Source: Planococcus halotolerans (GTDB lineage: Bacteria > Bacillota > Bacilli > Bacillales_A > Planococcaceae). Taken from it: a DNA stretch of 64,000 nucleotides. The notes beneath the pieces are model-generated. The model searched no databases. It worked only from the letters and a program-made list of their open reading frames with translations, and was not told where the DNA came from. Shown piece after piece: positions 16,570-24,249 of the stretch; within the stretch, counting starts at the first letter, position 1, and every line of letters begins with the position of its first letter. The stretch lies in the NCBI RefSeq assembly GCF_003289955.1, contig NZ_QLZR01000001.1, forward strand, positions 1 through 64,000, written 5' to 3'. The translations under genes were made by a program, and so were the position numbers.

Positions 16570-18402
16570 TTACTTTGCCATTGGTACTAATTCGGCAGAA
16601 ACATTCTTCCTATTAGCCAACCCAATTAGCACTTCCTTAACTTCCTCATTACTCATCTCATGCAACTTCTCCATCAACAACGTCAACTCAAGCTCCGCAG
16701 CCGGATTTGCCCTACCGACATAAATCTTCGGAAACACCATCTCGCTCTGAATCTCGTCTTCATTCAAAAGCTCTTCAAATAGTTTTTCACCAGGACGAAT
16801 CCCCGTTTCTTTGATTGGTATATCCAACTCCGTATATCCGGATAATCGAATTAAGTTGCGAGCAAGATCAACAATCTTAACAGGTTCACCCATATCCAGA
16901 ACGAAAACTTCTCCGCCTTCTGCTAAGGTGCCCGCTTGAATCACTAAGCGAGAAGCTTCTGGAATCGTCATGAAATAACGTGTCATTTTGCTGTCGGTGA
17001 TTGTAACAGGACCGCCAGCTGCAATCTGTTTCTTGAACAAAGGAATAACACTCCCCCGGGATCCAAGTACATTACCAAATCGAACTGCCGCGAACTTCGT
17101 ATCGCTGCGCTTCGCCAGATTCTGTACAAGCATTTCAGCAAAACGTTTTGTTGCTCCCATGACATTCGGTGGGTTAACGGCTTTGTCAGTTGAAACCATT
17201 ACGAAGTTTTTCACTCCACTGATATGTGCAGCATCTGCAACATTCTTCGTTCCGAAGATATTGTTCTTGACCGCTTCCATCGGGTTTCCTTCCATTAAAG
17301 GAACATGTTTATGTGCAGCCGCATGATACACTACATCCGGCTTATATTGCTCCATAACGTTAAATATTCGGTCTCTATCCTGTACATCCGCGATAATCGG
17401 AATAATCTCAGTGTCAGGTGTTAGACTTTTCCTCAACTCCATATCAATCAAGTAAATCGAGTTTTCGCCATGTCCCAGAAGAAGAAGCTTCTTTGGACCA
17501 AAACGCATAATCTGTCTGGAAATTTCAGAACCAATCGAACCGCCAGCTCCAGTTACGAGAATCGTTTTACCAGTCAATTGATTGGCAATTTTATTCATAT
17601 CAAGCTGGACTTCATCTCGCCCGAGAAGATCTTCAATTTTTACATCGTGCATATCCGTTACAGAGACTTTGCCAGTCATAATGTCTTCAATCATTGGAAT
17701 TGTCTGTGTGTGGATGCCTGTATCGACGCAGCGTTTCATGAGTTCTGCACTTTCCTGTCTGCTCATAGATGGAATCGCTACGATGATCCGTTCGATTTCA
17801 TTGTCTTTAATAATTTCTTCGATTGAATCGGTTCCTGAGTTCGCTACTCGGATACCATGGATCTCGTAACCATGCTTTTTCACATCATCATCCAGGTAAA
17901 GGACAGGAACAAGACCATTTTCAGGATTTGTCAAAAGTTGCCTTGCTACCATCTGGCCAGCCTGACCGGCTCCGATTATCATGGTCGGTTTTAAATCGCC
18001 TGTTTTCACCCGGAACTTAGAGTCCCTGAAAATCCGCCAGGACAATCGTGATCCACCAATCAATAAAAGATGCAGCATCCATGTAATCGCAAGTGCCCGC
18101 CAAAGCACATCTCCTCTATAAATAAACTGGACTACGCCCACTGCTAGAATTGAAAAGCCTACTGCTTTAAAAATCAGCTTTAATTCACCGATTGAAGCGT
18201 ATTCCCAAACTTTACGGTAAAGGCCAAAATAAGTGGCAAATGCATGATGGGCTGTGAAGATAGTAATGGCACTGGCAATCAGGTAGTTGCTTTCGAAGGG
18301 GTTCACCCACGGGTGGAGGAGGAAATAGCCAATAAATATAGAAAAAAAGACAATTAATGAGTCCACCACAGCGAGTAATGAAGTTCGATTTTTCAATGTC
18401 AT
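16570..18402 (-). CDS. Membrane-bound nucleotide-sugar 4,6-dehydratase (PglF/WbpM/CapD family)
   Basis: A 610-residue protein. About four N-terminal membrane helices (residues 8-120) are followed by a CoA-binding-like Rossmann domain (IIGAGQAGQMVARQL, about 142-156). The catalytic SDR domain starts ILVTGAGGSIGSEISRQI near 283 and has VSTDKAVNPPNVMGATKR with the M-x3-K motif. Family members dehydrate UDP-GlcNAc at C4/C6 with retention at C5. It is the first gene of the capsule biosynthetic run and has clearly higher GC than the genes from 1.2 to 9.6 kb. With the aminotransferase and GNAT it would supply UDP-diNAcBac or a variant. Confidence 0.92.
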   Translation of the reverse strand: MTLKNRTSLLAVVDSLIVFFSIFIGYFLLHPWVNPFESNYLIASAITIFTAHHAFATYFGLYRKVWEYASIGELKLIFKAVGFSILAVGVVQFIYRGDVLWRALAITWMLHLLLIGGSRLSWRIFRDSKFRVKTGDLKPTMIIGAGQAGQMVARQLLTNPENGLVPVLYLDDDVKKHGYEIHGIRVANSGTDSIEEIIKDNEIERIIVAIPSMSRQESAELMKRCVDTGIHTQTIPMIEDIMTGKVSVTDMHDVKIEDLLGRDEVQLDMNKIANQLTGKTILVTGAGGSIGSEISRQIMRFGPKKLLLLGHGENSIYLIDMELRKSLTPDTEIIPIIADVQDRDRIFNVMEQYKPDVVYHAAAHKHVPLMEGNPMEAVKNNIFGTKNVADAAHISGVKNFVMVSTDKAVNPPNVMGATKRFAEMLVQNLAKRSDTKFAAVRFGNVLGSRGSVIPLFKKQIAAGGPVTITDSKMTRYFMTIPEASRLVIQAGTLAEGGEVFVLDMGEPVKIVDLARNLIRLSGYTELDIPIKETGIRPGEKLFEELLNEDEIQSEMVFPKIYVGRANPAAELELTLLMEKLHEMSNEEVKEVLIGLANRKNVSAELVPMAK

Positions 18403-18542
18403 ACAATCGCTCTTTTCTGTTATGAAATAATATTTTTTTGCATAAACAGTTTATATCTTACAAAAACTTAGTTTATCGTAACACGACTTTTCTCCTAAGT
18501 CACTGTCGAATTAGGTCGATTGTGTTGGAAAATCCTAAAATG

Positions 18543-18571
18543 AGCTGAAAAAGCCAGACATTTTCAGCCCA
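18543..18571 (-). terminator. Weak stem-loop after the PHP phosphatase gene
   Basis: GCTGAAAA and ATTTTCAGC pair around an 8-nt loop, about 60 nt past the phosphatase stop at 18628. A second small hairpin (ATAGTC/GACTAT) lies near 18597. No long T-tract follows, so termination is uncertain. The rest of 18403-18627 must hold the promoter of the capsule run if it is not read through; I see no convincing -35/-10 pair. Confidence 0.35.
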
Positions 18572-18627
18572 CAATAAAAAATCCACAGAATATAGTCATA
18601 AAGACTATTATTTTATTCCAAGTTATA

Positions 18628-19395
18628 TTAAGAGAATATTTTCCACCATTTTCCCTTTTGTACAGTTTGTGGCTCCAGCACGTGAAGGTTTTCATTGAGC
18701 AGGATGCGGTCATTGTTCTCCAGGAAAATATCGACAAATTCATGCAAATTCTTTTTCTCCAACAGATCCAATCCAGCGTTAAAATGGAATGGACGTTTAT
18801 CGATACTGTGCACATCTGATCCATATACATGGATTAAGTTTGCTTCAATCAGATCGAATGCCGTTTTTTGGATAGCTTTACCGAAATGCCCCGATACTGA
18901 GCCGGCCGTCACCTGCGCCATTGCCCCGTGAAGCAATAGACGATTCAGGCGCTCTGGTTTTTCAATAATGCCTTGGTTGCGTTCGACATGTGCAATGACA
19001 GGGATGTAATTGCGGGTAATCAATTGCTGGATAATCGGTACGGTATATCCCGGTACCCCAGAAGAAGGTAATTCCAGCAATACATAGCGGGATTCCGCCA
19101 TAGTTAACGCTTTTCCTTCATCTAAAAGGTCAGGCAGCTTTTCTGTGAGACGGCATTCCTGGCCGCTGTAAATTTTTAGCGGAAGGTTTTGTTCGGCAAT
19201 GTAATTGCGTGTTGTTTCGATTTGTGTTTTCAGCTTATCCAAATCTGTTTTGAAATTAGGATGGTAAGCATGAGGAGTTGCTATAATACCAGTAAGCTGT
19301 TCGTCTACTGCTTTTTGCAGCAAAGCTTTTGTTTCGTCCATGTTCTGCGCGCCATCATCAAGACCAGAAAGTATGTGTGCGTGTGTATCGATCAC
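18628..19395 (-). CDS. PHP-domain protein-tyrosine phosphatase (CpsB/CapC/YwqE family)
   Basis: A 255-residue PHP-fold metallophosphatase with MIDTHAHILSGLDDGAQ at the N-terminus (HAH metal ligands), IIATPHAYHPNF, SGQECR, IPVIAHVERNQ and YGSDVHSIDKRPFHF. These enzymes dephosphorylate the tyrosine cluster of the CapB-type kinase and so tune polymer length and export. Start is GTG at 19395 with GGAGG 8 nt upstream. It stands between the kinase operon and the capsule biosynthetic run, separated from the kinase by a terminator, so it may have its own promoter. Confidence 0.93.
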   Translation of the reverse strand: MIDTHAHILSGLDDGAQNMDETKALLQKAVDEQLTGIIATPHAYHPNFKTDLDKLKTQIETTRNYIAEQNLPLKIYSGQECRLTEKLPDLLDEGKALTMAESRYVLLELPSSGVPGYTVPIIQQLITRNYIPVIAHVERNQGIIEKPERLNRLLLHGAMAQVTAGSVSGHFGKAIQKTAFDLIEANLIHVYGSDVHSIDKRPFHFNAGLDLLEKKNLHEFVDIFLENNDRILLNENLHVLEPQTVQKGKWWKIFS

Positions 19396-19527
19396 TCGGT
19401 GTTCCTCCTTATTCGGCCGTAAATAGAGAAGTATATTTGAGTTTCTTCTATATATACTGTTATTTTATTTTTTCGAATTTTTATCACAAAATAAATTTAC
19501 CAACTTTTTCCTAATCATTTCAAAAGA

Positions 19528-19556
19528 AAAAGTAAAAAGAGTCGCCTCTTTTTACT
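19528..19556 (-). terminator. Terminator overlapping the end of the kinase gene
   Basis: AGTAAAAAGAG and CTCTTTTTACT form a perfect 11-bp stem with a GCGA loop, followed on the minus strand by TTTTCTTTT. The stem includes the last codons and TAA stop of the kinase gene (stop at 19552-19554). Confidence 0.8.
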
Positions 19557-20253
19557 CCGTAGCGCCGTAATATTGATAATAGCTGCTGTCTTTTGGAAGT
19601 TCAAAATTGTTCAAAACAGCGCCGATTATCCGGCTGTTCGAAGATTCAATCGCTTCTTTTGCTTTTAACGCCATTTCCTTCTCGGTATGCCCGGAGTTAA
19701 TGACGAGGATCGTGCCTTCGCATTTATTGGAAAGAATTTGTCCATCTGTTACAGATAGAACTGGTGGAGCATCGAAGATGACTAAATCATACATACCTGT
19801 CAATTGACGTATTAGCGCATCCATCGATTTAGAAGATAATAATTCTGCCGGGTTTGGTGGAATCGGTCCACATGTCAGAAGATCTAAGCGTTCCACCGCT
19901 GTCTGGCGGATTGCTTCTTCTGCTGTCGTCTGTCTAGTTAGTACACTGGATAAGCCGGTTGTATTTCCTGTGTGGAATGTGTAATGGGTTGTCGGTTTTC
20001 GCATATCGCCGTCAACAAGAAGAACTCGCTTGCCTTCCTGTGCAAATACCACTGCCAGGTTTGCCGAAGTTGTCGACTTTCCTTCTGATGGCGCTGCTGA
20101 AGTTACAACCATGGTGCGGATGTCTGCATCCGGTGATGAGAAAGTTATATTCGTACGAAGTGTACGGAACTGTTCTGCTACATACGAACGGGGCGTTGTA
20201 TGTGCGATAAGTTTGCGTGCTGTCTGTTGGAGAACTTTTTTCTTCCTAGCCAT
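19552..20253 (-). CDS. Capsular polysaccharide tyrosine-protein kinase (CapB/CpsD/YwqD family)
   Basis: A 233-residue bacterial tyrosine kinase. Walker A is SAAPSEGKSTTSANLA (about 51-66), Walker A' is LLVDGDMRKPTTH, Walker B is DLVIFDAPPVLS, and the C-terminal tyrosine cluster is SSYYQYYGATE. The N-terminal YVAEQFRTLRTNI is the activator-contact segment. As in other Firmicutes, the transmembrane activator is a separate protein, encoded by the adjacent gene 3 nt upstream. Autophosphorylation cycles control polymerisation and export, opposed by the PHP phosphatase encoded next. Confidence 0.95.
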   Translation of the reverse strand: MARKKKVLQQTARKLIAHTTPRSYVAEQFRTLRTNITFSSPDADIRTMVVTSAAPSEGKSTTSANLAVVFAQEGKRVLLVDGDMRKPTTHYTFHTGNTTGLSSVLTRQTTAEEAIRQTAVERLDLLTCGPIPPNPAELLSSKSMDALIRQLTGMYDLVIFDAPPVLSVTDGQILSNKCEGTILVINSGHTEKEMALKAKEAIESSNSRIIGAVLNNFELPKDSSYYQYYGATE

Positions 20254-20256
20254 TCC

Positions 20257-20985
20257 TTACCCCGCCCTTCTTCTTGATGTCGTTTTGCTTTCCGGTCCGA
20301 GTTCCGCTTTTTCGACAATCGGTGAAACGATGCCGAGTAACGGAAGTCCAAGAACATCTTCAATATCCTGCTGGTCTTTCATTGATGTATCCAAATATTC
20401 GAGAAGGAATGCAATTCCGACTCCAAGCATCAATCCGACTACTGCCGCGATTGCCATATTCAGCATCGGGTTCGGCGCGACTGGTGAAGGATCTTCTTTT
20501 AATACAGCTGGAGATAGAATAGTGACGTTGTCAACATTCATCAATTCCTGTATATTGCTTTCGAAAATGGTTGCCGTCGTATTGGCTATTTCCACTGCGA
20601 CTGCCGGATCTTCGTCCTGCACGCTAATATTAACAATCTGTGATTGATCTGCATTGCTGACAGTAATTTTACTATTTAACTGCTCTGTTGATAAATCCAA
20701 ATTTAATTCTTCCACAACAGGCCCCAAAATTACCGGGCTCTTGATGATGCCGGAATATGTATTGATCAATTGTAAATCGGTTTGGATGTTCTGGTTCGTC
20801 AATTGGCCTGTTTCAGTGGGGCTCTGGTTGACCAGGATTTCTGTCGATGTCTGGTAGACAGGTGTCAGAACAAGGAATGAGATGACACCGGCGATTGTAA
20901 TAGCCAGAATCGTAAGTAATGCAATAAGGCCAAGACGCTTGCGGATCGTCTTGAAGAGATCCTGTAAACTGATAGTTTCTTCCAT
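20257..20985 (-). CDS. Wzz/CapA-type chain-length regulator and kinase activator (YveK family)
   Basis: A 242-residue membrane protein with two helices near residues 18-42 (LGLIALLTILAITIAGV) and 170-192 (MLNMAIAAVVGLMLGVGIAF). They flank an extracellular Wzz domain with the VYQTSTEILVNQ motif and a proline-rich DPSPVAPNP stretch before the second helix. The cytoplasmic tail (EYLDTSMKDQQDIEDVLGLPLLGIVS) contacts the kinase. It is the first gene of the regulatory operon; SD AAGGAG. It is divergent from the SGNH-LCP operon. Confidence 0.93.
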   Translation of the reverse strand: MEETISLQDLFKTIRKRLGLIALLTILAITIAGVISFLVLTPVYQTSTEILVNQSPTETGQLTNQNIQTDLQLINTYSGIIKSPVILGPVVEELNLDLSTEQLNSKITVSNADQSQIVNISVQDEDPAVAVEIANTTATIFESNIQELMNVDNVTILSPAVLKEDPSPVAPNPMLNMAIAAVVGLMLGVGIAFLLEYLDTSMKDQQDIEDVLGLPLLGIVSPIVEKAELGPESKTTSRRRAG

Positions 20986-21022
20986 TTAAGTGGTAGCTCC
21001 TTTAAGGTCTTTTTTGAACAAC

Positions 21023-21041
21023 TTATGCTAGTATAGCATAA
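21023..21041. promoter_or_regulatory. Perfect dyad over the predicted -10 of the YveK-CapB operon
   Basis: TTATGCTA, 3-nt spacer, TAGCATAA: a perfect inverted repeat. On the minus strand it covers the -10 (TATGCT, 21040-21035) of a plausible sigma-A promoter whose -35 TTGAAG (21063-21058) is 17 nt upstream. A third copy of the half-site TTATGCTA (21097-21104) falls where the divergent gene's -35 would be. A repressor site shared by both directions is the simplest reading. Confidence 0.5.
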
Positions 21042-21150
21042 TCTGTTACTATATTAACTTCAAATTTATAAAAGATTTCTAGGCTAATAGACGGATTTAT
21101 GCTATCTTTAGTTTTATATATAGTGTATTGGGAAAGGAGCATTTATTGTT

Positions 21151-21942
21151 TTGAAAAAACTTAGTATATTACTATCTATACTGTTATGTGGAATAATTTT
21201 GATTTTTAGTTATGCTTCCTGGAAAGAGAAACTCGCTTCTGCCGGGAAACCTGCCGAACAGGCAACCGCAGCCGCTCCAGCGGAAGAAACCGAAGAAGAA
21301 ATGGAAGCGGTGTCCGAAGAAACGGCTGATATCGACTTGAACGAGTTGACTGCTTCGATGGATTCGCAAGTTCAGGAGGTCTTCTTTAATAGGAAAGGAC
21401 AAGGCGAAAAGGTTCAATTTCTGATCATCGGGTCTGAAGCGATGAATGATGGTGAACCGGGATACGCTGAATTATTAACTGATGCTTTGGAAAGTTCTTA
21501 CGAGGGGTTCGTAGAGACGGAAGTCATGTCGTTCGAAGGGACTTCAGAAGAATTTTTAATGAGCGGGCCGGAACTCTCGACAGGATATGACGTCGTATTG
21601 ATGGAACCTTTTACGTTAAAGAATAATGGACGTGTGGAAATCGAGACGGAACATGTACATATCCAAAACGTGTTCGGAGAGATATTAAGTGCTGAAAGTG
21701 ATGCAGAGCTGGTCCTGCATCCGCCGCAGCCGATTTACGGAGCGCAGTTCTACCAAACACAGGTAAGTGCTTTGGAACAATTTGCAGAAATGCGTGATTA
21801 TGCGTATATTAACCATTGGGAACAGTGGCCTTCTACAGAAGATTTGGCACTCAAGGAATATTTGACGGAAGACAGCAATCCTAATAACACAGGTGCCGCA
21901 GTATGGGCAGATGCATTAATCGCTTATTTCACCGGCAGCTAA
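21151..21942 (+). CDS. SGNH-hydrolase-like extracellular protein, catalytic residues altered
   Basis: A 263-residue protein with an N-terminal membrane anchor (LSILLSILLCGIILIFS, 4-20) and an acidic low-complexity linker (30-65). The rest is an SGNH-like domain with the first-block serine at residue 95 (LIIGSEAMND) and GYDVVLMEPFTLKNNG as the third block. The terminal D-x-x-H-P block appears as E240-D-S-N243-P, so the catalytic Asp and His are replaced by Glu and Asn. It may be inactive, a binder, or use other residues. TTG start with GGAAAGGAG about 11 nt upstream. The next gene, 15 nt downstream, encodes an LCP ligase, which suggests a joint role at the cell wall. Confidence 0.65.
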   Translation: MKKLSILLSILLCGIILIFSYASWKEKLASAGKPAEQATAAAPAEETEEEMEAVSEETADIDLNELTASMDSQVQEVFFNRKGQGEKVQFLIIGSEAMNDGEPGYAELLTDALESSYEGFVETEVMSFEGTSEEFLMSGPELSTGYDVVLMEPFTLKNNGRVEIETEHVHIQNVFGEILSAESDAELVLHPPQPIYGAQFYQTQVSALEQFAEMRDYAYINHWEQWPSTEDLALKEYLTEDSNPNNTGAAVWADALIAYFTGS

Positions 21943-21957
21943 CGGAGGACAGACAAC

Positions 21958-22875
21958 ATGAAAAGAAGCCGACAAAAGGCTAAGAAGAAAAAATGGCCGT
22001 GGATCGTCGGGATTTTGGGACTGATCGTTATCGGAGTTGGAATTTACCTATTTAGTGTTTATAACAGCTTTACAAGTACGATGGACGAAATCCATGAACC
22101 AATCGACCGACCGGTTTCGGATATGCGTGTTGATGAAGTGAAATTGAATGAGAAAGATCCTTTCTCTGTCCTGCTCCTTGGAGTGGATGAACGCGAAGGT
22201 GACCGTGGACGTTCGGATACAATGGTCGTGCTGACGGTGAATCCTGATGACAAGACGACGAAGATGGTGTCTATCCCGCGTGATACGTATACGGAGATTG
22301 TCGGACGCGGCATAATGGATAAGATTAATCACGCTTATGCATTTGGCGGAATTGAAATGTCGATGGCAACGGTTGAAAACTTACTGGATATTCCGATTGA
22401 CTATGTTGTCCAGGTCAATATGGAAGGCTTTAAAGATATCGTTGATGCCGTTGACGGTGTTACAGTAAACAGCCCAATGGCTTTTGACAGTTATTCGGCT
22501 GGCGAGATCCATATGAACGGTGACGAAGCTTTGGGTTACGTGCGTATGCGCAAACAGGATCCGCGCGGAGATTTCGGCCGCCAGGATCGCCAGAAGCAAG
22601 TTATTCAAGGGATTATGCGTGAAGGCGCATCTATTAACAGCCTGATGAACTATAAAGATATTTTTACGGCACTTGGCGATAATGTGCGTACAAATATGAA
22701 GTTCAGCGAAATGGTTGAAGTCCAGAAGAATTACCGCGATGCTGTCGGACAGGTTGACCAGATCATTGTAGATGAAGGTTACGGGGAAACGATCGATGGT
22801 ATTTGGTATTATATGATGGATGAGAGTGAGCTGGCTGAGATTAAGACGACTTTGAAGGATCATTTGAATATGTGA
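21958..22875 (+). CDS. LytR-CpsA-Psr (LCP) family wall-polymer ligase
   Basis: A 305-residue protein. A basic N-terminus and one membrane helix (about 14-34) precede an extracellular LCP domain: FSVLLLGVDEREGDRGRSDTMVVLTVNPD, MVSIPRDTYTEIVG, INHAYAFGG, LDIPIDYVVQVNMEGF, ALGYVRMRKQDPRGDFGRQDRQ. The Arg/Asp residues of these motifs bind the polyprenyl diphosphate and Mg. LCP enzymes attach teichoic acids or capsular polymers to peptidoglycan. Its place next to the capsule regulators and TagF fits either polymer. SD GGAGGA 8 nt before ATG; it ends with an intrinsic terminator. Confidence 0.95.
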   Translation: MKRSRQKAKKKKWPWIVGILGLIVIGVGIYLFSVYNSFTSTMDEIHEPIDRPVSDMRVDEVKLNEKDPFSVLLLGVDEREGDRGRSDTMVVLTVNPDDKTTKMVSIPRDTYTEIVGRGIMDKINHAYAFGGIEMSMATVENLLDIPIDYVVQVNMEGFKDIVDAVDGVTVNSPMAFDSYSAGEIHMNGDEALGYVRMRKQDPRGDFGRQDRQKQVIQGIMREGASINSLMNYKDIFTALGDNVRTNMKFSEMVEVQKNYRDAVGQVDQIIVDEGYGETIDGIWYYMMDESELAEIKTTLKDHLNM

Positions 22876-22887
22876 TTTTTATAGAAC

Positions 22888-22922
22888 TGCAGGAAGCTCG
22901 CTAGAGCTCCTGTGGTTTTTTG
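22888..22922 (+). terminator. Terminator of the SGNH-LCP operon
   Basis: GCAGGAAGCTC and GAGCTCCTGTGG pair around GCTA with one bulge, followed by TTTTTT, 12 nt after the LCP stop codon. Confidence 0.8.
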
Positions 22923-22934
22923 TATGTTGATAAC

Positions 22935-23060
22935 GAAGAAATCATTCCTTACGGACGCTTTCCGCAGCACGGCTTCAACCTCCTCGTCGCTAGTGCTCCT
23001 GCGGGGTCTTCAGCTCGCGCTATTCCCGCAGGAGTCGCCGTCTTCCATGATTACTTCTTA
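22935..23060 (+). repeat. Interspersed intergenic repeat, copy 1
   Basis: A GC-rich stretch with internal pairing (CTCCTGCGGGG; CCCGCAGGAG). It shares an ordered series of short blocks with the reverse complement of 32165-32345: AATCATT, GCTTTCCGC, CCTCCTC, GGGGTCT, CCCGCAGGA. It fills most of the 310-nt gap after the LCP gene. Such copies look like a degenerate non-coding repeat family; no mobility gene is attached. Confidence 0.55.
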
Positions 23061-23185
23061 GTTAGTCAAAACAAAAAAGCGATACAGAATTTTATCTGCA
23101 TCGCCTTTTTAGTATATTTTAGCAGAATGACTAGTCGTAACAAAAGCAGCCTCTTTAAGAGTCACTCTTTAGCAGGTAAATTTAT

Positions 23186-23524
23186 CTAATTTCCATTCTC
23201 CGAGAAAATACTGCCGCTTCCCCCATGCTTCTTCCACATCCGATAGTTATAAGCTAACTCGATAGCTCCTCCTACTACTGAAATCACTACTAAAGCCATT
23301 AAAATCTGCAGTGTAAAAAGTTCCATGATGTAAGCCAGTATAAATGCCGCTATTACAAAGAGTATGCTGAACAGGCTCTGAATCATTCTTCTTCGGTAAC
23401 TCAAACGAAAAAAGTTCACCTTAAAGCCCTTGTCGACTTTTTCTTTGTCTTTATAGATGAAACTCATGACTGCTATAAAAATGAGTACGATGGCTAATGG
23501 GATAAGTATTCCTGCGTAATCCAT
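23186..23524 (-). CDS. Small membrane protein, function unknown
   Basis: 112 residues from the ATG giving MDYAGILIPLAIVL; GAGAGGG 7-8 nt upstream favours this over a GTG at 23587. It has three hydrophobic helices: residues 4-22, about 46-66 (SILFVIAAFILAYIM) and 71-88 (LMALVVISVVGGAIEL). A basic loop KVNFFRLSYRRRMIQ lies between the first two, with a basic tail YRMWKKHGG. It could be a small regulatory or stress membrane protein; no family recognised. It is a single gene between the LCP terminator region and a leftward small gene. Confidence 0.6.
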   Translation of the reverse strand: MDYAGILIPLAIVLIFIAVMSFIYKDKEKVDKGFKVNFFRLSYRRRMIQSLFSILFVIAAFILAYIMELFTLQILMALVVISVVGGAIELAYNYRMWKKHGGSGSIFSENGN

Positions 23525-23653
23525 TTTTCTGTAACCCTCTCCACTCTTTATAGTTTTTCCCTTCAAACTCTCCTTGGTATTATTCACTTATAATTCCGAC
23601 TAGTTTAACCCTACCATTTTTAAGGCAGCCTGTAGACCTATTTCATTGTGTAA

Positions 23654-23697
23654 GAAAAAAACTGCCCCAGTCATCTTTCGTGACTTTGGACAGTTCT
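23654..23697 (-). terminator. Terminator of the small DNA-binding-like gene
   Basis: On the minus strand CTGTCC-AAGTCA and TGACT-GGGCAG pair around CGAAAGA, followed by a TTTTTTT tract, directly after the stop at 23704. Confidence 0.8.
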
Positions 23698-23703
23698 AGG
23701 ATT

Positions 23704-23955
23704 CTATTGCGCCGCGCGCAGGTTGTTATAAGTGATCGCTACTTTTTTTTTGATATTCTGGTGCTTGAGCGGGCGAAGGTTGTATTCGTAGATAAAATGC
23801 AGCACGGCTCGGCGTGGGATGTCCAGCTCTCTGGCTGTGACAGACGGCCCTTCATCCTGGACGATGTAATAGTCATGGATTATTTCTTCAATCTGTTTAC
23901 TGTACTCATTTTCCAGTTTTTCTATGTATTCTTGGTAAGGGTGCATAGTCCTCAT
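23704..23955 (-). CDS. Small helix-turn-helix-like protein, function unknown
   Basis: An 83-residue highly charged protein. An N-terminal amphipathic helix (YIEKLENEYSKQIEEIIHDYY) is followed by GPSVTARELDIPRRAVLHFIYEYNL, which reads as a helix-turn-helix (ARELDIPRRAVLHFI), and a basic tail. It could be a small DNA-binding protein. The first ATG (23955) and a second in-frame ATG (about 23946) are both possible. Its own terminator follows it, which supports a real gene. No named family recognised. Confidence 0.6.
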   Translation of the reverse strand: MRTMHPYQEYIEKLENEYSKQIEEIIHDYYIVQDEGPSVTARELDIPRRAVLHFIYEYNLRPLKHQNIKKKVAITYNNLRAAQ

Positions 23956-24138
23956 CCCGCTTTCTAGTTATTTTATAGTATAGGCATTAGGTCCTTTTTC
24001 GATATCTTGAATTAAGTATAACGCCTTATAGACTAAACGACTAGTCTTTTTATCATAAATATTACGTAAATTTTTGATGTATTAATTGGATATTGATGTA
24101 ACGCTACTTTATACTGGTTTTAACAAGTATTTTATCAA

Positions 24139-24188
24139 TTGGAAATTGTTTTATTCATAATTGGAAATTATTTGACCGCTCTTGGAAA
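24139..24188 (+). promoter_or_regulatory. Three phased TTGGAAA direct repeats upstream of tagF-like gene
   Basis: TTGGAAA occurs at 24139, 24161 and 24182, spaced 22 and 21 bp, in the 294-nt region before the TagF-like gene. The first two share the longer AATTGGAAATT. A TTGACC candidate -35 lies between copies two and three. Same-face direct repeats near a -35 are typical of response-regulator sites; the regulator is unknown. Confidence 0.4.
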
Positions 24189-24249
24189 GTTCACTGACTA
24201 AGATAGTGGTGTTTTGGATAAAAAACTCAATTTGCGGGGAGATGAGGCA

